A DNA stretch of 64,000 bases from Apiospora phragmitis (lineage: Eukaryota; Ascomycota; Sordariomycetes; Amphisphaeriales; Apiosporaceae), in contig JAQQWL010000008.1 of the NCBI GenBank assembly GCA_038363925.1, forward strand, positions 1,302,001 through 1,366,000, given 5' to 3'. Of this stretch, positions 1-10,799 are shown in pieces. The notes beneath the pieces were generated by a model that did not search any database, was not told the DNA's origin, and saw nothing but the letters and a program-made list of their open reading frames with translations. Position 1 is the first letter of the stretch. Every line of letters begins with the position of its first letter. The position numbers and the translations under genes are program-made.

Positions 1-154
1 TAGAGTTGCTGCCGGGTTTTCGCCTCTCCATCCATGACCGAATACAATGGAGCCCTTATAAGCAGGGCGCCTACAAACCGAAAACGCCTCCAATGCTGTT
101 TACAATTGGTATTTATTTATACATCGTCATTCCATGAACCTCCGCACGTCAACT

Positions 155-638
155 TCACGTCGAAGAAGAGGCCTCAGGTTTCTTGATATCGGCAGGTAAT
201 TCAGGTGCTGTCCGGGGTTGTTGGTTGCGGTACTTGGGCTCCAGGATGCCAACCTATTTGTTTTGTTAGATTATTTGTTTTGTATCCAGGCTTGTAGGCG
301 ATCTACTCACCATTGACAGTAGCCGCCACATGGTGTCGGTCGGTTGCGCGCCCACTCCGATCCAGTACTTGGCCCTCAGCATGTCCAATTGGATGTCCTT
401 GTGCAGGCGGCCGGAGTTGTCGTAGGGGTCGGCCTTGGGCATCGGGTCGTAGGTGCCGATGACTTCGAGGGGCTTGCTGTTTCGTGCGGTCCTGTTGTTT
501 TGCGAATTGTGTAAGTGTCCAGTCGCAAATGAAGATGTTGTGTGGTGTCTGTCTTGCTTACCTCGCGTGGGCAACAACGATGTTGTAGAATGGTGCATTA
601 CGACGCCCGAAGCGCGCCAAACGGATCTTGAGGGTCAT
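155..638 (-). CDS. MRPS16: Mitochondrial ribosomal protein S16 (bS16m), 3 exons
   Basis: Small-subunit protein of the mitochondrial ribosome, bacterial S16 family. Exons on the minus strand are 638-562, 491-311 and 253-155. The introns (561-492 and 310-254) have GTAAGC and GTGAGT donors and AG acceptors, and the spliced frame gives 118 residues, the usual size for fungal forms. Family landmarks are the start [20 protein letters not shown], then [16 protein letters not shown] and [20 protein letters not shown]. The last exon reads [10 protein letters not shown] and ends in a short hydrophilic tail. The start at 638 is the only ATG ahead of the conserved MTLKIR. Divergent from homoaconitase across about 700 bp. 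No frame problem is seen. Confidence 0.95.
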
Positions 639-1340
639 GATGGTGTCTGAGGTTTGACCGATTGGGTGTGAAGGGGCAGCCCGCGATCTCGAATCCTATC
701 TCGAAATGGTTGCACGTAGTGTTGCGTAGCTGAAGCAAGGTTCAGTACCCGCTTGGAAATTTCAACGGAGCGGCGGCGCTGGATTGATCCGGGCGCAGAG
801 GGCGGTTGTTACGGTGGCGGACCCGACCCAACGGCTAGAATTTACAGGGGGAGGTTGCTGGCCCACCAGCTGAAGATCAATCAAGCACGCCTTGAGCAGC
901 ATCTCTCCCGATTCAAATAGAAATGTTGTCATTGGCCGGATGAGTGCAGTCGAAGCTCCTCTTGGCGTCTGTCAAGGTCCATGTCTTCCGCAGTCGCAAC
1001 ATCGTGAGAAATGGGATTGATGGCACTCTTATCAACCCTTGGCATTCGAATTTCAGATGTTCAATTTGAAAATATCTACAACACACTTCTGAAGACATAC
1101 AAGTCAATACATTGCCAGCTTGCCAACATGGAGGGATGTGAGGTTAAGCCTTTAGATGAGGCGACCGCCTTCCAAAAATTGCTCTAGTTCAAATATTCTA
1201 CAGGGTCTAGTCCCACTCCAATTATTGCGTGGGCAGTACCTGCTGAATTGAATTCATTGCCGTCAATGGCAGTAATTTTTGGCCGATAACGCACCTTGAC
1301 ATGTTCAGTTTTTGAAGTGTAATTGTCGCTTCCAGTCGCA
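639..1340. promoter_or_regulatory. Shared divergent promoter region
   Basis: This 702-bp gap separates the start codons of the S16 gene (minus) and homoaconitase (plus), so it must contain both promoters. I recognise no specific binding site or TATA box. Short open frames here look random and lack family features. Confidence 0.5.
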
Positions 1341-4020
1341 ATGGCGTCCAGATCAGTGAGCATACCGCCCCTGTCGTTATATATATTTATTGCCTCTGTA
1401 TTTCGAGACCGTAACTGACATCTCCCAGATTTTGCGCCCGTTGCCTCGATATGTCGGCCGCCTGGCGAGCCGAATAAGTCCACGCCAACTGCCGCTGGTC
1501 ACGCCTTCGTTATTTTCCCGTTCGCTGTGCACGCCCACCTTCCTCGCTACCAAGCGTTCCACGCGCAACAAGAGGCCTCGCCGTCTCCCTTCAACTTCCT
1601 TTCCAAGCCGACTTCGCCACAGACTTTGACCGAGAAGATCATCCAGCGCCATGCCGTGGGCCTACCCGAGGGCAAGGTCGTCCGTAGCGGCGACTACATC
1701 AGCCTGTCGCCTGCGCGCATCATGACCCACGACAACACCGCCGCCGTTATGTCCAAGTTCATCACCATCGGGGCTTCGAAGATCCAAGACCCAAAACAAG
1801 TAGTTTTCACATTGGATCATGACGTGCAGGTGAATAGGCTTCATTCCTTCTTCTGTGTGTCTCCGGAGGGTTGAGGATGTGCTCGCTGTAGTGTTGCCAA
1901 CTCACCCTCCTGAAAAATATAGTTCATTCTTTTGAAAGAACAACACTAACCTCGAGTGCCGGATCAGAACAAGTCTGAAACGAATCTGAAGAAGTACCAA
2001 AAGATCCGAGAGTTCGCTGAGTCACAAGGTGTCATAAACTACCCGGCTGGTCGCGGTATCGGCCATCAGATCATGATCGAGGAGGGCCACGCCTGGCCGG
2101 GTACCGTCACGGTGGCCTCGGACAGCCACTCCAACATGTACGGTGGCATCGGCTGTCTGGGTACCCCGGTGGTCCGTACCGACGCTGCAAGTGTATGGGC
2201 AACCGGTAAGACCTGGTACCAGGTGCCTCCTGTCGCGAGAGTGAACTTGACCGGTATACTACCCCCGGGTGTCACTGGCAAGGATGTCATTGTCGCCCTC
2301 TGCGGCTTGTTCAACCAGGACGAAGTGCTGAATCACGCCATCGAATTCACCGGCTCTGAGGAAACCATGTTCAGCCTCTCGGTCGACGACCGTCTCACTA
2401 TCGCCAACATGACTACAGAATGGGGTGCACTGTCTGGACTTTTCCCCATCGATACGACATTGGAGAGGTGGATGCGTGCCCAGGCGACTCTTTCTTCATT
2501 CCTGGGAGACGGCGCTGCCACCAACCAGTTCACCCACGAGAAGATCGACGAACTCCTTGAGAACCGGCCCGTAGCCGATCCTGGTGCCCCCTACGCGAAG
2601 ACGATGTACCTGTAAGTCGTCTACTGCCCTATAGCGGTTGCCCTGAGGTCACCCACTAACGCTCTATGTCTACCCCCAGAAACTTGGCCACTCTTGCCCC
2701 AGTTGTCAGTGGACCCAACTCGGTGAAGACAGTGACGCCTCTTCGTGAGCTGGAAGCCAAGGATATCAAGGTCAACAAGGCGTATCTGGTTAGCTGCACT
2801 AACGGCAGAGCCTCCGACATCCATTTCGCAGCAAAGGTTTTCCGCGAGGCGGCCGAAAAGGGCGTCACTCCTAAGGTAGCGCCTGGCGTCAACTTCTATA
2901 TCGCCGCGGCCTCTCTGCCCGAACAGCAGGCAGCGGAAGAAGCCGGCGACTGGCAAGTCCTTTTGGACGCCGGAGCCAAGCCGCTCCCTTCAGGCTGTGG
3001 TCCATGTATCGGTCTGGTACGTCGTGTTCCCCGTACATGAATTACCATACCGCTGAGTATTTACAAATAACGCACTAGGGAACCGGTCTGCTGGAACCAG
3101 GCGAGGTAGGCATTTCTGCTAGCAACCGGAACTTCAAGGGACGTATGGGCTCGACCGAAGCCAAGGCCTATCTGGCAAGCCCCGAGATTGTCGCAGCCAG
3201 CGCTCTGCAGGGCAAGATTGCCGGCCCTGGCTGGTACCAGAAGCCCGAGGGCGTAGAGAAGCCCATCATTGGCGAGGGTACCGGTGTTCTTGAGGCAGAC
3301 AAGGCATTCAGTATCGAAGATGCGCTGGACAAGATCATCGCCGAAGCCGAGAGTATGATTGGTCAGTCCGAGCAGAGTGAGGCAGGCGCCTCCGCCGCCG
3401 AGGCCACCCCCGACGGCGAGGAGGCTCTGACCGACATCTTGCCCGGCTTCCCCGAGAAGATCGAGGGCGAGATCGTCTTCTGCGACGCCGACAACATCAA
3501 CACGGACGGCATCTACCCGGGCAAGTACACGTACCAGGACAACATCAGCCAGGAGAAGATGGGCGAGGTGGTCATGGAGAACTACGACACCAACTTCGGC
3601 AAGATCGCCAAGGCCGGCGACATCGTGGTCGCCGGCTTCAACTTCGGCTGCGGCTCGAGCCGCGAGCAGGCCGCGACCGCCATCCTGGCCAAGAAGCTGC
3701 CGCTCGTCATCTCGGGCAGCTTTGGCAACGTCTTTAGCCGCAACAGCGTCAACAACGCGCTCATGCTCGTCGAGGTGCCCAAGCTGGTGCAGCGGCTGCG
3801 CGAGACGTTCAAGGCGGCGGATGGCTCCGAGAAGGTGCTGACGCAGCGGACGGGCTGGAAGGTCGTCTGGGACCTGCGGAGGAGCAAGGTCGTCGTGACC
3901 GAGGGAGAGGGCGGCGCGACTTGGAGCCAGAAGGTCGGCGAGCTGCCGCCGAATGTGCAGGAGATCATTGCGCGCGGTGGGCTTGAGAACTGGGTGAAGC
4001 AGGAGATCTCGGCTGCCTAG
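1341..4020 (+). CDS. LYS4: Homoaconitase, mitochondrial (lysine biosynthesis), frame broken near the 5' end
   Basis: Converts homocitrate to homoisocitrate in the alpha-aminoadipate lysine pathway in mitochondria, using a 4Fe-4S cluster. Proposed exons: 1341-1355, 1429-1829, 1968-2611, 2680-3016 and 3079-4020 (about 778 residues, normal size). Introns have GT donors and AG acceptors, and intron 3 ends after CCCCCAG. Cluster cysteines are in [10 protein letters not shown] (Cys codon 2795-2797) and SGCGPCIGL (2996-2998, 3005-3007). The swivel domain carries [11 protein letters not shown] near 3645. The start MASRS plus the Arg/Ser-rich stretch [12 protein letters not shown] forms a mitochondrial presequence. 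That presequence lies in a different frame from the mature part ([17 protein letters not shown]), so a net shift occurs between about 1478 and 1570. It could be an indel, or a weak unrecognised intron 1478-1554 (donor GTCCAC). Family assignment is secure; integrity is not. Confidence 0.9.
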
Positions 4021-4482
4021 AAGTTGAGAATGTAGCTGTGGGTGGTTGATATCCAGTTGTACATTAGAAAGGTGTATATAAATCAAAAAAGGCTTTGGGT
4101 TTGGACGCGGCCGTATGATGTTCGGAAGGAATACATACCCCTAATAAGTGTCGTTCAATTTAAGTTCCGAGTAAAACAGATTCATACTATCTCCCATGTT
4201 TTTCAATGCTACACTACGCAAGCTGATACTTTACTCTCTCCTATAAACACTCCACGGCTTGCTTCATCTCTTGGGCCCGCACACATGTGTAAGAACTTCT
4301 GGGTATGAATGCTTTATATAATTATATTGGTTTAAAATTTCGATTGACTTCTTTGCAATACGACATTGTATAAACAGGTACTACCGCGTCCAGGTATCCC
4401 GTATTCGTCCAGCTCACTGTTCGACCCTCTCTCATATTACAATACCACGCATATATATGTATACAAGCACATATCGGTCGCT
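4021..4482. other. Intergenic 3' flank between convergent genes
   Basis: AT-leaning sequence between the stop of homoaconitase and the 3' end of the DUF3176 pseudogene. It must hold both 3' UTRs. No further gene is seen. Confidence 0.5.
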
Positions 4483-6600
4483 TTACTTCGGCCCTTCACC
4501 CCACTCGGACGAGCTTTTATCTTGCTGCGCCTTGAGTTCCAGTCCCCTGCCAGCGTCCTCAAAGTTCAAGACCGTCCCCATGGCCCACTCTCGCGCCCGG
4601 CCCTGCAGCACCGCTTCCCTCAGCTGCTCGTGCGTGCCGTCGTCCAGCGAGTGCGTCAGTGTCGCCAGCACGTCCGTCTTCCACGCCGGCAGCCGCAGCC
4701 GCCGCGTCTCCCACACGGACAGGCAGACGAAGCCGCCGCCCAGCAGCACGACGAGGACAGGCAGCGTCACGTAGGGCCAGCGCACGCGGATGTGGAGCAC
4801 CCACGCCTCCTGGTCGCCGCCGCGCGTCACGCCCGAGTTGTCGCGGATCCAGTTGGACATCGTGGTGGCTGCGCCGGCGAAGGTCGCGGAGAGGTTGCCG
4901 CTCTCGTGCAGGGGTCTGCGAGATGATGGAGCCGACGTCGGATTCGCCGTACACCAAAGGGGCGTCGAAGAAGTTGTAGAGGAATGGCAGGATGCTTCCG
5001 ATCGTGTTTTGGGTGACGTTGAAGAGCAGAGGGACGTTATCAGGCAGTCCGTGACTCTCCGCCTCTGCCTTGGGAATCTGCAGCTGGAGGTCATCGAAAA
5101 GGTAGTATGCGCTCCCAGTGGAAAGGGAGTGATGTATATACTCGTCATAGGCGCTCCAAACATAGTTCATAGGTTGCCCAAACTTGGGGACATATGAAGC
5201 TGGCACTTTATCTGGCCAAGAGGCAACAATGTCTTCATGGAGCTTTCCGCCGCGGACTCAGACCTGTAGGCATTTGTGCAGAAATAAAGTGACACTCCGT
5301 AGCTATGACCCGAGTTTCATTCCAGGGTTTCGAGTGGTTGGCGAAGGCAGGCTCCGCTCGGAGAAGACCGACCGCTATAATCATTGTGTTAAGCTCGCTG
5401 AAAGTCAGGGTATCCCCCTTGTCGAGTGATGTTGCAGACATTTAGGCATATGTCATAGATTCTTCGAACTGAGCACGCCGCCCGACCATGCCTACGTCGG
5501 TCAACGTAGCCAGGTTCGTGAGATTCATGTACGGTAGGGCATGGGTGATGTAATGGCCTCGCTGATTAAACCCGTGGATGCGAATGGTGCCCAGGTCGGT
5601 CCCATCTTGCCCACTGGCCTTGACTTGGTCAGAGACATCATTGCAGGAGCTGCACACGGACAGGGATGTGAAGACAGGCCAGGTACAATTGCCCGTACTG
5701 CAAGCGAACGAAACGGCGTCCGAGGTCATTCGCATAAAACCCTCGATACACGGCAGATGCTAACCCTGCACTTGGTTCTCTGCGGAACTGACCTACTTCA
5801 TATGAATAGTTCTGATTACGAACTTGAAATCCAGACGCAGAGAGTGGCTTGACCATCTTGGTCGACCCTACGTCTAAACGATTGCTGGCTCCGATCAAAG
5901 GCGCAGTTTGCGGTTGAGTCGTTGTTACCAATTGAAGCCTAGCATTAGCAGTGTCACGCACGCTCCGATAGTGACCCAGTGGCTAAGAGTGGAGAGTTCG
6001 TTAGAAAACCACGGCTGGCCTCGATTATCATATATGAAACGGCGGGGGGAGGGACACACGTACCGAGCTCGTAGGCGCCAGAGAAGCCAGAAGCTCCCAA
6101 AGGGCCCTCTGCTTGCATCATCGAAACTCGCGAACAAGACGGGGGTGCCCGAACGCTTGCTGAACCAGTTCCATTTCCATTGCCCTAGACAAGAACCGAC
6201 GGCAAAGGCAAGGGTGGCGCGAGCGATAGCTGCCAGGATGGAGATCAGGGTGTTGAAGGAAATGAAGAAATTGTAATCCGTCAAAGGTCGGCCATTGGCG
6301 TAGAACAGCAGAACCGTAGAAGTCATCACGGCTGAAAGACACAGGACCATTGTGGATATTTCCATTCTCCATGAGTGCTTGTCCGTCGACTGCGGGACAC
6401 TTTTTGATATGCTGTAGCCATCACCGACTGGAGCGTATCCAGGACGGCCGCTGGATGCAGTATCATCATCTTGAAGGGAGTCTTCTTCCCAATGTGATGG
6501 GGATCTAGGTCGAACAGTCTGGTCTATCCGACTCAGAGCCCCTTGGCCATCTTGTGAATAGAGTTTGTTGGCGTGTCGACGACGGCTGAGGAGACATTCT
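4483..6600 (-). pseudogene. DUF3176-family membrane protein, decayed
   Basis: Fungal DUF3176 proteins are membrane proteins of unknown function with N-terminal transmembrane segments and a Cys-rich extracytoplasmic domain. On the minus strand the N-terminal membrane part (WRMEISTMVLCLSAV) precedes a GT-AG intron at 6063-5983. Next come the hallmark ACSTGNCTWPVFTSLSVCSSC (near 5690), a lumenal domain, a C-terminal membrane helix (WPYVTLPVLVVLLGG) and a WETRRLRLPAWKTD tail ending at 4483. The frame changes near 5935, 5738 (a TTTT run), 5291, 5248 and 4910, and a stop sits in frame at 5444-5442. Each fragment continues the family pattern in a new frame, so this is one broken gene. The 5' end is uncertain; an ATG near 6598 and the long upstream open frame are both possible. 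Confidence 0.8.
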
Positions 6601-7259
6601 GTAGATTTCAAAGTTCTTATTGACTGTGGGCAGTCAACAAAAGTAAAAAGAGCAGAATGTAAGCAACAGCCAGAGGTGTGAGTGGTGATGATGAAGAATA
6701 ATGATGACGAGGATAATAAATATATATTAGTATTCGACCCGATATGGACAGAGACCTCCCCAATTTGGGCTGTAAGGCCACTGAAGATATGTTTTACATA
6801 GAAGTCGCAATTGCGGCGATACGGCTGTGGCAAAGCCTCACTGCGATAAGAAAAGCAACATGCAATTCGGGACGCAGAAGAGGAAGACAAAAGTGTGAAG
6901 ATATTAGGGATAAGGCTGGCGGCTCAGCTTCTGGTGGTGCGACTGAGCCAGGCTGCAGCCTGCAGCCATTGCGTTTCATAGAACGGTCCATGACACCCAT
7001 GTAAAAATAGGATCGTGATAGCCTTACACGTCACACCGCATGCAAAACTCCCCAAGCGGTGGTGATTGCTATTGGCGAGTCTTTCATTCCTGCCGGATTG
7101 GCCCGGTACTAATCGGGGTAAAAAGCAAAAAGGAAAAGTCCAGCATGAGACAAATGGGATAACGTATCCCACAAGCGAATGTCCCACTTTTATAAATTTC
7201 CTTATAGCCTCAACCTTTTTTTATATTCTTATACGTCCGAAAATGCCACAACTTTAAAA
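6601..7259. other. Transition from gene-bearing to RIP-degraded DNA
   Basis: No gene recognised. Composition changes abruptly from mixed sequence to very AT-rich sequence at about 7190-7260, the left edge of the 19-kb transposon block. Confidence 0.5.
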
Positions 7260-8800
7260 AGAGAGTGATATAATTCTAGCGCTTTAAGCGCTCTAAGAAG
7301 ACTTAATTTTAAGCGTATAAAAAGCTGTATTAATTTATTACGTTTTATCGAAAACTTTATAGCGTAAACGAAATCGTTAACTTATATAACGCGAAATATT
7401 TAAGAATTCTCGAAAGTTTTTAAATTTTAAAAAAGATGTGATTATTCGATATATTATTAATTTAAATACGCGATCGTTTTTTCGCCGGCTAAGTAATATA
7501 AAAGATATAGCGAATCGATTATTTAACTTATATAACGCGAGACGCGTCGGCGTTAATTAGGCCTTTAATTTTATACGATAATAACTAGACCTCCGGACGC
7601 GTTTTAATTAAAGAATCGACTATTAAAAAATCCTTTACGAAAATCCCGACGCGTATCGCGCATAGTTTACCCTTATACGAGATTTAAAAAAAGGATATTT
7701 ATAACTTTAATAAGACCGGCTTTTTTATAGGCTAAGTCTCGTCTAAAATAGTCGTAACCACCTCCGATCGACGCGGAAAGCCTAAGGTAATATAATAGAA
7801 GAACCGGGAATAGGTTATAATTATTTAAAGCGTTGAATTACACGGTTACGCTATCCCTCCGTACATTATTTTTATTAAAAAAACGTACCTCTCTTTTTAA
7901 TACGAAAACAACTTATTATTAAAAATAACTAGACTATAAATAAAAAAGCGAGGACTAGATTCTACACTTTAATTAATATACTAGGTCTCGTACGGAAAGT
8001 CGTTATCGCCTCTTAGTCTTAAACGGCTATAAAAGCCACTACGCGATAGCTTTCGAGCTTTATTATAAAAAGAACTCAATTATTATACTTTATATATTTT
8101 CTTATTTATTATATAAATTTTAACCTTTTAATATTAGCTATTTTTATATATTAAAAAAAAATATAGGAAAGAAATTAAATATCTTATACGGGCGCATATT
8201 ATTTATATTTTAAAAGAAGCCTTTCTACCAGCGTTTTTAAAAGCGTTCTAGGCGACTTTTATCGTTTCGAATATATAAAAAAGCTTTTAAAAAATAAGGT
8301 TCGTTTCGTATAATTTAAAATATATTATTTTATAATTAAATATAAAGTTATATATTTTAATTAATTTTAATTAAATTATAAAGGTTATAATATATATTAT
8401 ATACCGAGTTACTTTTTTAAAAAATAAAAACGCGATATTTCGAAAAATAAAGAAAATATTTAGCCCGCGCCGCCGTACGAAAAAAAAACCGGTTATAAAA
8501 TAAAAAATTATTTCGTATATAAGCTAAAAAAGAGGTTAATAAATAGTTATAAGACGAATCGCGTCGAAGGAGTGGTTATACAAGGACGTTGAAGACACGT
8601 TTATAACGCTATAAAATATACGGAGAGCCCGGGTATAATACGCGCACTTATTAAAATAATATAAAAGTATTTAGAGATAAAGATTCCGATTAATTTTAAT
8701 ATATTAAATATGTTATAGTAAAATTAATTTATATTTTATTAAAAAAGGTATAAAAAAATAAAATATTTACTTATATAAGATATTCGTTTATAGCATATAT
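7260..8800 (+). mobile_element. Fot1/pogo-like DNA transposon, copy 1, RIP-degraded, 5' truncated
   Basis: Tc1/mariner-superfamily (pogo/Fot1 clade) remnant. In a plus frame at about 7697-7722 the sequence reads YNFNKTGFF, a RIP-altered form of the family motif YNFDETGF. Further remnants follow, with many stops from CAG, CGA and TGG changes. About 7690-8500 aligns by eye to 9165-9950 and 45550-46250. The right terminal repeat is degraded and ends at about 8800, directly abutting the next element. No matching left terminal repeat is visible near 7260. Confidence 0.75.
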
Positions 8801-8849
8801 TAACGTACCTTATAAGCGAGCTATGTATATAAGCGAACTGCGTATTTTT
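8801..8849 (+). repeat. Left terminal inverted repeat of Fot1-like copy 2
   Basis: About 48 bp containing two AAGCGA-type subrepeats. Its complement occurs at 26149-26195. Related termini lie at 42648 and, for a sister subfamily, at 43182 and 44994-45042. Confidence 0.75.
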
Positions 8850-9985
8850 AATTAACTTTTTTATAATTAATTTTATATTAACTTTTTTTTAATAAGTATA
8901 GAATAAAAAAAAGGGTTTAATTTAATATTTTAAACGTTTTAAAATAATTTAAAATTAAGTATATAAAAAGTTACAACGATATTTATATTTTAAAATTAAC
9001 GTTATATAGCTGACGATATAGAATTCGATTACGATCTAAAATCTCTATAAATTTTTAAAAGCTTTTTAATTTTAAAAAGGAATTAATTATTTAATATATT
9101 ATTAATTTAAATATACAATCGTTTTTTTCCTTAATTAAATAATAAATATTAGATATAAAAAAAGGATATATATAATTTTAATAAGACCGGGTTTTTAATA
9201 AATTAAATCTCGTTTAAAATAATCGTAACCACTTTTAATTAACGTAAAAAGCCTAAGATAATATAATAAAAAAATCAAGAATAAATTATAATTATTTACG
9301 GTATTAAATTAAACGGTTACGTTATCTCTTTATATATTATTTTTATTAAAAAAACATACTTCTTTTTTTAATATAAAAATAACTTATTATTAAAAAACTA
9401 AGTAATCTTAATTATTAAAAATAATTAAATTACGAATAAAAAAACAAGGACTAGATTCGATATTTTAATTAATATATTAAGTTTTATACGAAAAGTTATT
9501 ATCGCTTTTTAATTTTAAACGGCTACGAAAGTTATTATTTAATAACTTTCGAGCTTTATTATAAGAAGAACTTAATTATTATACTTTATATATTTATTAT
9601 ATAAGCTTTAACCTTTAATATCGGCTGTTTTTATATATTAAAAAAGCGTATAAAAAAGAAATTAAAGGTTTTATACGAGCATATATTATTTATATTTTTA
9701 AAAAGAACATTTTATTAGCGTTTTTAAAAGCGTTTTAAGCAATTTTTACCGTTTTAAATATATAAAAAAACTTTCGAAAAATAAAACTTATTTTATATAA
9801 TCTAGAATATATTATTTTATAATTAAATATAAAGCTACGTATTTTAATACCTCCGGGGACGTTTTTTAACTTATTTATATTTTAAAAATTAAAAACTTTA
9901 AATAATTTAATTAAAACTTAATTTTAAACTAAATACGTTCGAAACCGTATTATATAATATTTAAATAACTTTTTAATATTAATTA

Positions 9986-10080
9986 TTAAATAAGCTCTTA
10001 TACGTACAGTAATTCCGGTTTCAATCGAGGTTCAATCGTTCTTATTCTATTATTCATATCTATTTTCTCTATTAGCTACG
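9986..10080. mobile_element. Left piece of an unidentified short insert
   Basis: Sequence that does not match the other Fot1-like copies at this position, lying between the transposase remnant and the Ty3 LTR. With 25645-25753 it makes about 200 bp. The 12-mer TAATATTAATTA occurs at 9974-9985 and again at 25754-25765, which looks like a target duplication. The element type is unknown. Confidence 0.4.
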
Positions 10081-10765
10081 TATAACGAACGCTATTTAAG
10101 TTCTAAAAAAAACCTAGTAAAACGTACTGGGGTTTATATTAATAAATACGAAAAAGTATTTAAATATGCGATAGAAGTCGCTTTTATCGATATAATAGGT
10201 AATAATTTATAAAAACGAAAATAATTAAAGTATTCAGGTTTAAAAGTATTCGTAATAGTTTTATTAAAACTATTTATTTTATTAATAAATTAAAATTAAT
10301 ATTTAAATTAATTATTAAAATAAAGAGTATTTATATAAAATATATAAAGAATATTCGTCGTTATATATTTAATCTCCTCCTTTATTAATCCGTTAGATCG
10401 TCCGCTGGCTCACGGTAATCCCGTTATTAGCTCACGGCGATCCATCCTTTAGATCACGGTGATCCATTTTAGTAGCTTATTTAGGGGCGTCGTGATCCGT
10501 CGCTCTTAGCTTACTTATTAGAGCGGTAATCTAGTCGCTCCTCGTTCCGCGGCTTTTTTCTAGTTATTTTTTTAGGTCGGGTCTATTTTTTCGCTATTTA
10601 AAATATCTTTATAATTATGTTTACGTGTTTTTATAATATAAAAGAGTTTATATTAATATAATTAATAATACGGTCGGTAATTATAATGTTATAGCTTAGT
10701 CAGGGTATAATAGTTTCGTTCCGGCGAGTAGGGTTTTAGCCGTATGGTTAGGTTAGGTTATAATA
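10081..10765 (-). repeat. 3' LTR of Ty3 element A
   Basis: 685 bp. On the plus strand it begins TATAACGAACGC (from TGTAACGAACGC) and ends GGTTATAATA (from GGTTGTAACA). It matches 24959-25644 throughout apart from transitions. Confidence 0.85.
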
Positions 10766-10799
10766 TTATCCTTTTTTTTTAACCGTTTTATCCTTAAAA

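Noticed and set aside
3061..4086. 341-codon open frame on the minus strand opposite homoaconitase
   Set aside because: Exact antisense of a conserved GC-rich coding exon; Leu/Ala/Asp-rich with no family features. A compositional shadow.
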